Both the position numbers and the translations under genes were made by a program. DNA of 64,000 nt from JAJEDW01 sp963555775. Lineage in GTDB: Bacteria > Acidobacteriota > Terriglobia > 20CM-2-55-15. The stretch spans positions 1,302,001 to 1,366,000 of the forward strand of contig CAUVWY020000009.1 of the NCBI GenBank assembly GCA_963555775.3, read 5' to 3'. Shown here in pieces: positions 47,933-56,466 of the stretch (the stretch's first letter is position 1; the number at the start of each line of letters is the position of its first letter). Below the pieces are notes generated by a model that was not told the origin of the DNA, did no database searches, and saw only the letters and a program-made list of their open reading frames with translations.

Positions 47933-49057
47933 ATGCTGTTTGAATCCGACAAAACACTCGAACCGGGTGCGGGCCGTTCGAAGAGCCTCGCCATCTCGAT
48001 CGGTTTCCATCTGTGCCTGTTCATCCTGGTGTCGGTCAGTCCGGGTTTTCTGTCGACCTCCGCGCGGCGCGCGATTCGTATCTCCGGTGAGGATTTCGAT
48101 CGGGAACGGTTTGAGTTGACTGAACTGTTCTTGCCTCCCGAGCTTCTGGAACCCGAGCCGGTTCCCGAGCCCGAAGCTCCACCCGACGCCCCCTTGGTCG
48201 CCATTGCACCGGTGGCGCCGATCCCGGCGCCGGAAGCGGCACCCCCACCCCCACCCCCACCTCCCGACCCTCAGCCCGAACCCGAACCCGATCCTGAAGA
48301 TGAGGTTCTGTTGCCACCTCCCATCATCGGTCCCGACGACGTCATCGAAGAGGGGGCGCGCCCCGATGCACCGGTCGATTCTCCGGAAGGGCCCGATGAA
48401 CAACCGCGTATCACGTTGGACGAACCCGGGCGGAACGAAGGTCCGGAGGGGGACGATGGCGATGGCGGAGATGGATTGGACGACGAGGAGTTGCAACCGG
48501 ATTCGGAAGAAGTCGAGGCCCGGACTCCGACCGAGGACGAGGACGAGGACGAGCCGGATCCCCAGTCCCTCGAAAACACGAACCCGGACGCGTTACTGCT
48601 GCCCGATCTGAGGAGGCGCGCCAGCGTCATTGTTGAAGAGAGCGTGGCCGAAAGCCGGAGAGAACTCGGTAGAGTCCGGTCCGCGGGAACCGATGGAATT
48701 GAGGACGTCGTTCCTGATTTCTCCACGACCGAGCCAACGATCCTCTCTGAAACGCGGGGGTACGATTTTGGGCCGTACATGAATCAGGTTGTCAACCGGG
48801 TGCGGGTCAACTGGTATTCATTGATTCCTCAGGCGGCGCGGTTGCTGCAACTCCAAGGGCGTGTCGTCATCATTTTCGTGATCGAAAAAGATGGCCGCGT
48901 GGTCAACGAACGGTTCTTTTCCAGTTCGGGTAGCGACCAACTGGATACGGCGGCGATGAGCGCCATCCGAACTTCGAATCCGTTCTCTCCCATACCCGAT
49001 GATTTCGAGGGCGACAACCTGGTCCTGCAGTTCACGTTCCTGTACAACATTTCATGA
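47933..49057 (+). CDS. TonB-family energy transducer with acidic, proline-rich linker
   Basis: 374 residues. One N-terminal membrane helix (~20-40, SIGFHLCLFILVSVSPGF) is followed by a long Pro/Glu/Asp-rich region (~60-235), including EPEPVPEPEAPP, a run of nine prolines and EDEDEDEPDP, and a C-terminal TonB box-binding domain (GRVVIIFVIEKDGRVVNERFFSSSGSDQLDTAAMSAI). It transmits proton-motive energy to outer-membrane receptors. The linker is much more acidic than the Pro-Lys linker of E. coli TonB. Its stop overlaps the next start (ATGA). Confidence 0.88.
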   Translation: MLFESDKTLEPGAGRSKSLAISIGFHLCLFILVSVSPGFLSTSARRAIRISGEDFDRERFELTELFLPPELLEPEPVPEPEAPPDAPLVAIAPVAPIPAPEAAPPPPPPPPDPQPEPEPDPEDEVLLPPPIIGPDDVIEEGARPDAPVDSPEGPDEQPRITLDEPGRNEGPEGDDGDGGDGLDDEELQPDSEEVEARTPTEDEDEDEPDPQSLENTNPDALLLPDLRRRASVIVEESVAESRRELGRVRSAGTDGIEDVVPDFSTTEPTILSETRGYDFGPYMNQVVNRVRVNWYSLIPQAARLLQLQGRVVIIFVIEKDGRVVNERFFSSSGSDQLDTAAMSAIRTSNPFSPIPDDFEGDNLVLQFTFLYNIS

Positions 49058-50874
49058 AATTCGTGTATCCGGCGGTAGGGACTTCGACAATGATGGCCGA
49101 CCTCGGAAGCCGTTCTTCGGCGGACTGCGCAAGCCGTTTTTCCGCCCGCTTCTCCCGCCTGCGGGTTCTGTTCGGCTTCGTTCTGTTGGCGCAAGTGTCG
49201 TTTGTCGGCGAACCGACGGTGCGTATTGGCATTCAACTGAACACGGCGAGTTTTACGTTGTCATCGGACGAACCGTTCACCCTGGAAGGACGCCCCGTTC
49301 GGAGCGCCCGATTTACGACGGCGATCACATTGGCCGCCACCGGAGACGAAGTTCGGGCCGAGGATCTCGAACGGCGAATGGCAATCGAAATCGACGATGG
49401 CACCGTTCTGGTGCGGCAAATGACTGCCGGCATTGAAATCGAACCCGGTCCTTCGCGGTTCCGTGTCAATGGAAACCAGTACCGGGGGAGGATTGAAGTT
49501 CTCGGGAGTGACGACGCGTTCATTGTCGTAAACGAACTTCCATTGGAAGACTATCTTCTGGGCGTGGTTCCGAACGAACTGGCTCCGGATCCGTTTCCGC
49601 AGATCGAGGCGCTCAAGGCACAGGCCGTTGCCGCACGGACGTATATCCTGCGAAATCTCGGTCAGTTTGCCGATCGAGGCTACGACATTTGCGCGACGGA
49701 CCAGTGCCAGGTCTACCGTGGTTTCGACACCGAACACGAGTTGGCGACCGAAGCCGTTCGCGAAACGCGCGGCTTGATCGCGACATACAACGGCGAGCCG
49801 ATCGACGCCCTCTACAGTTCGACTTGCGGCGGACGGACCGAGAACTCCGAGAACGTCTTTGGCCAGGCGGTGCCCTACCTGGTCTCGACGATCTGTCATT
49901 ACGAACACCCCGAACCGCAGCCGTTCTCATCGTCGGTGACCTATTCGGACTGGGAAGCCGGCCTGCTGGGCATCGCACGCGTTCAGACTTTTAACGACGC
50001 CGGACTTTTCCTCGGAGTGGGAGCGCCCGGCGAGCCGGCTTCCACCGATGTGGAGACGCTTGCGACGTTCGTCCGCAGCCGATTCTTTCCGGACGTTCCG
50101 GTGTCGTCGGATCGCGAGTTTCTCGAAGAACAGGGCGTCCTGTCGCCGGTGGGGGCGAACTCGGTTCCCGAGGTTCTGGTTCGCCTGTTGCTTCGAAAGG
50201 ATGCTTTCGAGTGGCAGAGTGTGCGGCTGATCTCCTGGGACGGTAACTTGCTCCGTGCACGGGTCGGTTCCGTGATCGACGAGTTCCGGCTTTCCCCGAA
50301 CGCTGCGCTGTTTCGTCGAGTGGGCGACGTGCGCATTCCTGTCGATCAGGGTGCGTGGATTGGCGGCGAGAGCATGGAGATCCGTGTGGCCGACAGCGAC
50401 TCCGGCGATTCAGAGGTTCCAGAGATCAGCGCTCTGGTGTACCGGTCGAACTCCGCGGGACCAGCCGCGGATCGCTATTCTCCGGTCGCCCGGTGGCAGA
50501 TCCACCTGACGCGCCGGGAACTGGATGAGGCGTTCGAGTCCCTGGGTATCGGAGGGCTCGAAGACATCGTTGTCCTGGAACGGGGGCCGTCGAATCGCGT
50601 TGTTCGGGCCGAGATCCTGGGAACCCGCGGATCCACGGTGGTTCGCGGACCGCGCCTGAGAACCCTGCTCGGAATCCGCGATTCCATGGTGTACGTCGAC
50701 GAAGAGCGCAACGCGAACGGGGCATTGCTCGGAATGAGTTTCTTTGGCAACGGCTGGGGACATGGCGTCGGCCTGTGTCAGGTGGGAGCTTACGGGATGG
50801 CCATCGATGGCGCTTCGGCTGAAGAAATCCTGACCACCTATTATCGGGGAATCGAACTGGAGAGGGTGTTCTAG
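49054..50874 (+). CDS. SpoIID/LytB-domain protein (peptidoglycan glycan-processing)
   Basis: 606 residues. A long basic N-terminus with a membrane segment (~35-50) is followed by the SpoIID core: LPLEDYLLGVVPNEL, the catalytic Glu region, EALKAQAVAARTYILRN, CATDQCQVYRGFD, STCGGRTEN, and a C-terminal GNGWGHGVGLCQVGAYGMA motif. Family members are lytic transglycosylases or amidase activators acting on denuded glycan. The TAG stop lies inside the left inverted repeat of the 130-bp element at 50871, so the extreme C-terminus may have been set by that insertion. Confidence 0.9.
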   Translation: MKFVYPAVGTSTMMADLGSRSSADCASRFSARFSRLRVLFGFVLLAQVSFVGEPTVRIGIQLNTASFTLSSDEPFTLEGRPVRSARFTTAITLAATGDEVRAEDLERRMAIEIDDGTVLVRQMTAGIEIEPGPSRFRVNGNQYRGRIEVLGSDDAFIVVNELPLEDYLLGVVPNELAPDPFPQIEALKAQAVAARTYILRNLGQFADRGYDICATDQCQVYRGFDTEHELATEAVRETRGLIATYNGEPIDALYSSTCGGRTENSENVFGQAVPYLVSTICHYEHPEPQPFSSSVTYSDWEAGLLGIARVQTFNDAGLFLGVGAPGEPASTDVETLATFVRSRFFPDVPVSSDREFLEEQGVLSPVGANSVPEVLVRLLLRKDAFEWQSVRLISWDGNLLRARVGSVIDEFRLSPNAALFRRVGDVRIPVDQGAWIGGESMEIRVADSDSGDSEVPEISALVYRSNSAGPAADRYSPVARWQIHLTRRELDEAFESLGIGGLEDIVVLERGPSNRVVRAEILGTRGSTVVRGPRLRTLLGIRDSMVYVDEERNANGALLGMSFFGNGWGHGVGLCQVGAYGMAIDGASAEEILTTYYRGIELERVF

Positions 50875-51000
50875 CAGCCTGTCGGACTTTCGTCGTAAGT
50901 CCTTTGTTTTCAACGACGGATCTTTTCAGCTCGCAACTGTAAACACAGTCATATGAATGACTTAGATTTTAGATTTGGTGTTAGTCCGACAGGCTGCTAG
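50871..51000. mobile_element. 130-bp MITE with perfect 18-bp terminal inverted repeats
   Basis: CTAGCAGCCTGTCGGACT at 50871-50888 is the exact reverse complement of 50983-51000. The interior is AT-rich with no gene. The outermost CTAG at both ends could be a 4-bp target duplication, leaving 14-bp inverted repeats. A degenerate relative lies at 30489-30590. Confidence 0.85.
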
Positions 51001-51108
51001 GGGCCTATGCCTCCGGGGACCCCCCCCGCAGCCCTCGCAACGGGGAACCGTTGGCAGCCTTTACAACATTGTGTCCCGGGATCGTCGCAATGGGTGTCCG
51101 GACGTTCC

Positions 51109-52059
51109 ATGCGTGATTATCCCGTAGTCGGAATTGTTGGACCTACCGCCAGCGGCAAGTCCGACCTCGCGCTCGCCCTCGCCGAGTCGCTGGGCGGCGA
51201 AATCGTCAACTTCGATTCGATGCAGCTTTACCGGCGCTTGGATATCGGTACAGCCAAGCCCTCAAAATTCGACCGTCAGCGATTCCCCCATCACCTGATC
51301 GACATTCTGGAGCCCGATGCGCTGTTCAGCGCGGGAGACTACCGCCGGCAGGCCCGGATCGTCCTCGAGCAGATCCGCAACCGGGGCCGGGCGCCAATTC
51401 TGGTCGGCGGAACGGGTCTCTATCTCCGCGCCCTCATTGAAGGCTTGTTCGACGGACCAAAGCGGTCCCCGTATTGGCGGTCGCGACTCAAGGAGCGAGC
51501 CCGGGTCCACGGGGGCGGGCATCTGCATCGAGTGCTCGACAGGCTGGACCCGGAATCCGCCGGTCGAATCGCCCCACAGGATCTGCCCAAGGTGATCCGG
51601 GCTCTGGAGGTCCGGCTGATGACGGGGTCGTCACTCTCCAGGCACTTGGCCAACGCCCCCAGGCGGCCCATCGAGGGATTTTCGTTTTGCCTGGTCGGAC
51701 TCGATCCCCGGCGCGAGGAGTTGCACCGACGCATCGCCCGGCGCGTGGCCCGGATGTTTGAAGACGGGTTGGTGGCCGAGGTTCGGCAGATCCTGGAGAG
51801 TGGGGTATCACGCGATGCGGCAGCGTTTCGGGCGATCGGTTATCGTCAGGTCATGCGGCACATCGATGGTATTTTGTCCATCGATGAGGCCATAATGCTT
51901 ACTGAGCGAGACACTCGCCGTTACGCAAAGCGCCAGATGACCTGGTTTCGCAAGCAGCACGGTGCAAATTGGTTCGCGGGATTCGGCGCCGATCCAGAAA
52001 TTCAGGAAAAAGTTCTGGGCTTCGTATCGAAAGGCACCGGTTCGCAAGCCGAAAACTGA
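51109..52059 (+). CDS. miaA: tRNA dimethylallyltransferase MiaA
   Basis: 316 residues from ATG 51109; an upstream extension in frame is not conserved. GPTASGKSDLALALAE is the P-loop, followed by NFDSMQLYRRLDIGTAKP, HHLIDIL, LVGGTGLYLRALIEGL and the tRNA-contacting FRAIGYRQ and TRRYAKRQMTWFRKQ. It adds the isopentenyl group to A37 of tRNAs reading UNN codons. The order miaA-hfq-hflX matches the classic operon. Confidence 0.96.
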   Translation: MRDYPVVGIVGPTASGKSDLALALAESLGGEIVNFDSMQLYRRLDIGTAKPSKFDRQRFPHHLIDILEPDALFSAGDYRRQARIVLEQIRNRGRAPILVGGTGLYLRALIEGLFDGPKRSPYWRSRLKERARVHGGGHLHRVLDRLDPESAGRIAPQDLPKVIRALEVRLMTGSSLSRHLANAPRRPIEGFSFCLVGLDPRREELHRRIARRVARMFEDGLVAEVRQILESGVSRDAAAFRAIGYRQVMRHIDGILSIDEAIMLTERDTRRYAKRQMTWFRKQHGANWFAGFGADPEIQEKVLGFVSKGTGSQAEN

Positions 52060-52128
52060 TCCGAAACCGCAACCGCACGGATTTCGGACGACAAGACGTA
52101 CTCTGATTTTTTTTTGGGGAGTTCCCTT

Positions 52129-52455
52129 ATGGAAAACAAGTCGCAGAACATCCAGGACGTCTATCTCAATACCGTCAGGAAAGAAAAACAACCCATCACA
52201 ATCTTTTTGATGAATGGTGTAAAGCTCATGGGGCGTCTCAAGGGTTTTGACAAGTATTCGGTCATCCTCGAGGCGAACCACCAGGAGCAGCTCATTTTCA
52301 AACACGCAATCTCGACCGTAACGACCTCACGGTCCGGCGTAATGCGTCCGCCTCGCGATCGCGATCGGGACCGGGACCGGGACCGGGATCGGGATCGGGA
52401 TCGGGACCAAGACCGGGATTCCGTTCCACCGGAAGCCAAAACGGAAGGCCAGTAA
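52129..52455 (+). CDS. hfq: RNA chaperone Hfq with an Arg-Asp repeat tail
   Basis: 108 residues from ATG 52129 (GGGGAG eight bases upstream). The Sm fold is normal: NIQDVYLNTVRKEKQPITIFLMNGVKLMG (Sm1; the usual proximal-face Gln and Phe positions can be matched) and FKHAISTV (Sm2, where most have YKHAISTV). After residue ~75 comes an unusual tail of eleven dipeptides, RD nine times, QD, then RD, encoded by hexanucleotide repeats at 52354-52419, then a short PPEAKTEGQ end. Hfq hexamers bring sRNAs and mRNAs together; the tail normally helps release RNA. Confidence 0.96.
   Translation: MENKSQNIQDVYLNTVRKEKQPITIFLMNGVKLMGRLKGFDKYSVILEANHQEQLIFKHAISTVTTSRSGVMRPPRDRDRDRDRDRDRDRDRDQDRDSVPPEAKTEGQ
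52354..52419 (+). repeat. Hexanucleotide repeat tract within hfq
   Basis: Eleven units of CGN-GAY (CGGGAC, CGGGAT, CGCGAT) with one CAAGAC, coding for alternating Arg and Asp. Tracts like this change length by slippage in multiples of six bases, keeping frame. Confidence 0.9.
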
Positions 52456-52515
52456 GATTGCTGGGCTCTCGGGGCACGATCGCAGGTCATTTCTGCCGAC
52501 TGTCTCAGTTGTTTC

Positions 52516-53553
52516 ATGGAAAATGCGATTCTCGTTGGTCTGGCCGATCCGCTGGACGAGTTGCGCGAACTCGCCACAGCAGCGGGGGCGCGTGTCGTCG
52601 GTGAGGTCGTCCAGCACCGGGACCGGCCCGATCGAGCTCTGTTCATCGGCAAAGGCAAGGCAGAGGAGCTCAGGGACGAGGTGGTGGTCCTGGAGGCCGA
52701 CCTCGTCGTTTTCGACGATGAATTGAGTCCCGGCCAGACGCGGAATCTCGAACGCATCCTTGAAACCAAAATCATTGACCGAACCGGTCTGATCCTCGAC
52801 ATTTTTTCGCGCCGCGCCCATACGCGGGAAGGCAAGCTGCAGGTGGAGCTGGCTCAACTCAACTATCGTCTCTCGCGGCTCGCGGGCGGAGTGGACTCGC
52901 TGTCGCGTCTGGGCGGAGGCATCGGGACTCGGGGTCCCGGTGAGACGAAGCTCGAGGTGGACCGCCGTCGTGTTCGGCGCCGGATTGCGCAGCTCAGGAA
53001 GGAAGCCGAACGGGTTCGCAAACACCGCGAACTGCACCGCACCCGTCGAAAGCGCAGCCAACTGCCAACCGTCTCGCTGGTGGGCTACACCAATGCCGGC
53101 AAGTCCACGTTGTTCGTCCGGCTTTCAGGAGAGGAGACGCTGGTGTCGAGGCGGGTGTTTGCGACGCTCGACCCGCTGGTTCGGCGTGTAGGGTTTGGAG
53201 CCGGGAACGATGTTCTCGTTTCGGATACCGTCGGTTTTATCCGTAAACTTCCCCACGATCTGATCGACGCCTTCAGAGGGACGCTGGAAGAGGTTGTCGC
53301 ATCGGATCTAATTCTTCACGTCGTCGATGTTTCCGATCCCGATTTCGCGGAGAAAATCGATATCGTTGCGGAGGTCCTCCGGGATCTGGGTTGCGAGGGA
53401 CATGTCCAGTTGCTCGTCTACAACAAGGTCGATCGGGCGGATGCGATTCACGTTACGCTACGGGATGGCATCGCGGTGTCTGCACTGACGGGGCAGGGGA
53501 TTCCAGAGCTGAAAGACCGGATACAGGAATCATTGAGCATGACTCGGGTCTAA
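52516..53553 (+). CDS. hflX: Ribosome-associated GTPase HflX
   Basis: 345 residues. An N-terminal HflX domain with DDELSPGQTRNLER and the glycine-rich GIGTRGPGETKLEVDRRRVRRRI linker is followed by a G domain: GYTNAGKST, DTVGFIRKLPHDLI, NKVD and SALTG. It splits stalled or stressed 70S ribosomes. It is shorter than E. coli HflX (426) through loss of the C-terminal extension. Its TAA stop (53551-53553) lies at the first bases of repeat copy C, so the repeat begins immediately at the gene end. Confidence 0.95.
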   Translation: MENAILVGLADPLDELRELATAAGARVVGEVVQHRDRPDRALFIGKGKAEELRDEVVVLEADLVVFDDELSPGQTRNLERILETKIIDRTGLILDIFSRRAHTREGKLQVELAQLNYRLSRLAGGVDSLSRLGGGIGTRGPGETKLEVDRRRVRRRIAQLRKEAERVRKHRELHRTRRKRSQLPTVSLVGYTNAGKSTLFVRLSGEETLVSRRVFATLDPLVRRVGFGAGNDVLVSDTVGFIRKLPHDLIDAFRGTLEEVVASDLILHVVDVSDPDFAEKIDIVAEVLRDLGCEGHVQLLVYNKVDRADAIHVTLRDGIAVSALTGQGIPELKDRIQESLSMTRV

Positions 53554-53690
53554 CAGCCCGTGGCAGAACCCTACAGGGATCGCGTTACGAGCGCCATTGG
53601 ACCGTATGCGAGGCGCCACGACGAAGTCGATGTCCCCCATCTATCGAGGAGGGGCAACGTGGCAGATTGCCCGATGCCGCCGTAACCCGT
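53552..53690 (-). repeat. ~275-bp dispersed repeat, copy C (half)
   Basis: Contains the AACAGCCCGTGGCAGAACCC end and half of the interior, in the orientation opposite to copies A and B. It stops at CGTAACCCGTAG, exactly where copy D begins. The two halves C and E flank the complete copy D. Confidence 0.85.
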
Positions 53691-53964
53691 AGCAGTCCGT
53701 GGCAGGACCCTCCGGGATCGCGTTACGAGCGCCATTGGGACATATGCGAGGCGCCGCGACGAAGTCGATGTCCTCCATCTATCGAGGAGGGGCAACGTGG
53801 CAGATTGCCCGATGCCGCCGTAACCCGTAGGGCGCAGGGGGGGTCGGGCCACAGACTTTGTCGTTCGTCGGTCACGATGTGAAACCATCGCTCCACTCCT
53901 CTCTTCGCGTCTGAAACCCGAAGACCCCAGCGCGCGACCCTGAAGGGTCCTGCCACGGACTGCT
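53691..53964 (-). repeat. ~275-bp dispersed repeat, copy D (full length)
   Basis: Complete with both inverted ends (AGCAGTCCGTGGCAGGACCC and GGGTCCTGCCACGGACTGCT). It sits between half copies C and E, which together would make one more full element, consistent with D having inserted into an older copy at its middle. Confidence 0.85.
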
Positions 53965-54100
53965 GGGGCGCAGGGGGGGTCGGGTCACAGACTTTGTCGT
54001 TCGTCGGTCACGATGAGAAACCATCGCTGGGCTCCTCTCTTCGCGTCTGAGACCCGAAGACCCCAGCGCGCGACCCTGCAGGGTTCTGCCACGGGCTGCT
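53965..54100 (-). repeat. ~275-bp dispersed repeat, copy E (half)
   Basis: The other half of the element: GGGGCGCAGGGGGGGTCGGG to GTTCTGCCACGGGCTGCT. It continues what copy C lacks. Confidence 0.8.
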
Positions 54101-54152
54101 AAGCCCGCCTTACTCACAAGTTGCCTGCAACAGCGCTGGATCCGTCCGCCAG
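54101..54152 (+). repeat. Short dispersed repeat (GGATCC-containing), copy 3
   Basis: AAGCCCGCCTTACTCACAAG then TTGCCTGCAACAGCGCTGGA and TCCGTCCGCC; related to 36311-36350 and, inverted, to 4238-4284. Directly adjoins the end of repeat copy E. Confidence 0.6.
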
Positions 54153-54195
54153 TGCCGCGTACCGCATGCGCCCCGTCCGGTTTCCGATATCTTTT

Positions 54196-54420
54196 CGGAC
54201 ATTCTGCACCCGGACGAATTTTCTACTGGGTGACGCAAAATTTTCGACGGGTTCGAAAACTTTGCCGTGAGTTTTCAACAGGCTCTCCATGGCCATGAAA
54301 CGGTACAAACTCTTTTAAAATATAGACTTAGAGAGGTCTACTCCTGAAGAGCGCCGGATTTCCACAGGCTTTTCCACAGCTTCTGTGGAACCGGTTGACG
54401 ACCTGCCTTTGGAAAGCTGC
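54196..54420. other. AT-rich intergenic region with DnaA-box-like sites
   Basis: An AT-rich stretch (TTTTAAAATATAGACTTAG near 54313-54331) is followed by ATTTCCACA (54358-54366), TTTTCCACA (54370-54378, matching TTWTNCACA) and, reversed, GGTTCCACA (54384-54392). TTCCACAG-CTT-CTGTGGAA (54372-54390) is itself a perfect inverted repeat. The gap lies between convergent hflX and the SprT-like gene. Either an origin-like or DnaA-binding locus, or a hairpin only. Confidence 0.35.
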
Positions 54421-54464
54421 CGTTCTTCCAACCTTACCCTGCGACAACACGTCAGAAATGCGGG

Positions 54465-55253
54465 TCATATCTCCAACGCTAACCCGGGTGCGGGGCGGTG
54501 ACGCTGTGAGCCAAGGTCGTCTTTCAGCCACGCGTTGGCCGCGTCATAGAACTCGTACCGGCGTTCTTCGCGGCGAAATTCGGGTGTGTGAACGATTTTG
54601 CGGAGGTTCCGTATCCGGGTTCCATGCTTCACATGCAGCATTTCGTGGAAAAGAACGTACCGGACGACGTACTCGGGAACCGAAGGATTATCGAGTGATT
54701 TGCTCAGAAAGATCACGTTCCGGTCGAAGTCGTAGCGTCCGAGCACGCGACTCGTTCTGATCGCCGACCACGACAGCTCCGGTTTCGGGAGTGAGGCCCC
54801 GAAATATTCCGTATTGATGGATTCGAACAGCGGGGCCAGATCGTGGAAACGCCCGACCGGTCCCGTCGTTCGAGTCCGCCGGCCGCGCTCGGTTCTTGCC
54901 TGGCGCCGCCGCTCGAGCATGTCCTCGCTCATGGTGTAACGCCGGTAATTCCGGTTGTGCCGCGGGTCAATCTTTTTCTTATACAGTTTGCACAGCAGGA
55001 TTGCGGCAAGCGTCTCGAACACGTCGGCGGGCGCATCCAGGAACAGGTCGCTGACCCGTACGCTCAATAATCCCTTTTCAAGCGTCGCGCTATGATTGAC
55101 ACCCGCCGACGGGTAGAACTCGGTTGTTATAGTTGGAAGTGGAGTCCGAGGTTTGAGCTGCCGGTGAATTCGGCGAAAGGCCGAACCGAGTAGGTCGGTT
55201 CGTGGCACCGTCGGGACGGCAAAGTCAAGAGTGAGTTGTTCGCCGCGGCTCAA
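54465..55253 (-). CDS. SprT/YgjP-like zinc metallopeptidase
   Basis: 262 residues. The zinc motif HExxH is in VLFHEMLHVKHG (~207-217), with a third ligand likely in the following TPEFRREERRYEF helix. The region before it (LSWSAIRTSRVLGRYDFDRNVIFLSKSLDNPSVPEYVVRYV) is typical of SprT/WSS1-like domains. There is no signal peptide, so it should be cytoplasmic, possibly acting on protein-DNA crosslinks or damaged proteins. It starts inside the last codons of the upstream gene (ATGA-type overlap), at the end of the uvrA-headed run. Confidence 0.8.
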   Translation of the reverse strand: MSRGEQLTLDFAVPTVPRTDLLGSAFRRIHRQLKPRTPLPTITTEFYPSAGVNHSATLEKGLLSVRVSDLFLDAPADVFETLAAILLCKLYKKKIDPRHNRNYRRYTMSEDMLERRRQARTERGRRTRTTGPVGRFHDLAPLFESINTEYFGASLPKPELSWSAIRTSRVLGRYDFDRNVIFLSKSLDNPSVPEYVVRYVLFHEMLHVKHGTRIRNLRKIVHTPEFRREERRYEFYDAANAWLKDDLGSQRHRPAPGLALEI

Positions 55254-55870
55254 CGGTCCTCGGTCTGGGGTACGATGTCCAGGGCTTCCGTGGCCCCGTC
55301 CCGTGCCAACTCGGCGATCTCGATCGCGTCTTCCAACGCGATCTCTTCGTTGTTGTTGTCCGGAGAGAATTCCCGGAGAACCGGGATCGTGGTCTCGACA
55401 AATTCCAACAAATTTTCCAGAGGTCTCCTCACGTCGCCGCGGTCGCGCTCGTATGCGTCGTCGATGTTGTCCATGGCCTCTTCTATCGCCTGATAGTATC
55501 CACGAAGCAGGTCTCCTCTCGAAAACATGCTCAGATCATTCGTCAACTCGCTACGTTCATCGTCAATGCGTTCAAGTTCGTCGGCGGCTTCCGGATTGAG
55601 GATTCGGATGATGCCCCTGGTGATGGAACTGCCTACGCCTTCCTCGTTGTCGACTTCTTCTTCGCCTTCGACCAGTCCCAACCGCACGAGGCGGAGGTTG
55701 GCGATTTCAAGGAACACCGGAATTCGCCGCCCGATGCTCTGGGCTTCGCGGATCTGTTCTATTTCAATTTCAGTGAAATAGTCGGCCGCGAAGGAGTCCG
55801 GGACGGAAGTCAGGCCCAGAATTGCCACTAACGATGATGTGCCGAGGAGTCTGAAGATCGTAGATCTCAC
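55250..55870 (-). CDS. Predicted secreted helical protein of unknown function
   Basis: About 206 residues from GTG 55870, which places a signal peptide (STIFRLLGTSSLVAILGLTSVPDSFAA) at the N-terminus; an ATG at 55918 would add 16 residues and overlap the upstream gene. The mature part is acidic and mostly helical (EIEIEQIREAQSIGRRIPVFLEIANLRLVRLGL; DELERIDDERSELTNDL; YYQAIEEAMDNIDDAYERD). No known family is recognised. It is coupled to neighbours on both sides and shares a helical character with the upstream lipoprotein, so they may be partners. Confidence 0.65.
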   Translation of the reverse strand: MRSTIFRLLGTSSLVAILGLTSVPDSFAADYFTEIEIEQIREAQSIGRRIPVFLEIANLRLVRLGLVEGEEEVDNEEGVGSSITRGIIRILNPEAADELERIDDERSELTNDLSMFSRGDLLRGYYQAIEEAMDNIDDAYERDRGDVRRPLENLLEFVETTIPVLREFSPDNNNEEIALEDAIEIAELARDGATEALDIVPQTEDR

Positions 55871-55914
55871 GATTTGCCCTCGATTGCCGGAGTCCGGCTT
55901 CAAACCGCATCGCG

Positions 55915-56466
55915 TCACGGAAATAACGCTGCGAGGAGTTCATCGCGAATGTCGCTGACTTCGTCGATCAACTCCGTGATGGGTTGGCGAAATTGGAATG
56001 TCAGCTGGGAACCTATGTCCCCAAGTTGCCGAACATGTTGCCGCAGGGCGATTTCGAGTTCGCGGAACCCGCTGGAATCTCGTTCTGCGTTCCGTCCGGA
56101 ATCCAACATCGTGTTCCGTGCGTCAATGACGGTACTTCGGTATTCGGTGAGACGCTGATCCAGTCGCTCGATGTCGCCGTCGTCGATCGCGTCGTCCATC
56201 ATGCTGACAAGCAGGTTGGAAATTTGAATCTGGGTGCGGGTGCGATCAACCGGACCTGGGGACCGTGCCAGTCTGGCGCGTTCCTCGTCGAGCCTGCGGA
56301 GCCGTTCGTCGCGCGATTCCGAAAAGATGTTCACACGGCCCGAGCAAGACGCCACGGTCAGAAGAGCCAGGCAAAGGACGGCCGGGCGTACCAAGAAGCG
56401 TCTACTGGTCTTCCAGAAGCCGTTCAAGCGATCGGGCTCTCTGTTGAACTTGAAAAGATCGGGCAT
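55915..56466 (-). CDS. Predicted lipoprotein with coiled-coil mature part
   Basis: A lipobox VASC follows RRFLVRPAVLCLALLT. The mature part is rich in Arg/Glu/Asp and predicted helical (SRDERLRRLDEERARL; ELEIALRQHVRQLGDIGSQL). The start is uncertain: ATG 56466 has GGAAG five bases upstream but overlaps the TPR gene by 65 bases, while TTG 56394 begins just after the TPR stop. Family unknown. Possibly a periplasmic partner of the next gene product. Confidence 0.6.
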   Translation of the reverse strand: MPDLFKFNREPDRLNGFWKTSRRFLVRPAVLCLALLTVASCSGRVNIFSESRDERLRRLDEERARLARSPGPVDRTRTQIQISNLLVSMMDDAIDDGDIERLDQRLTEYRSTVIDARNTMLDSGRNAERDSSGFRELEIALRQHVRQLGDIGSQLTFQFRQPITELIDEVSDIRDELLAALFP

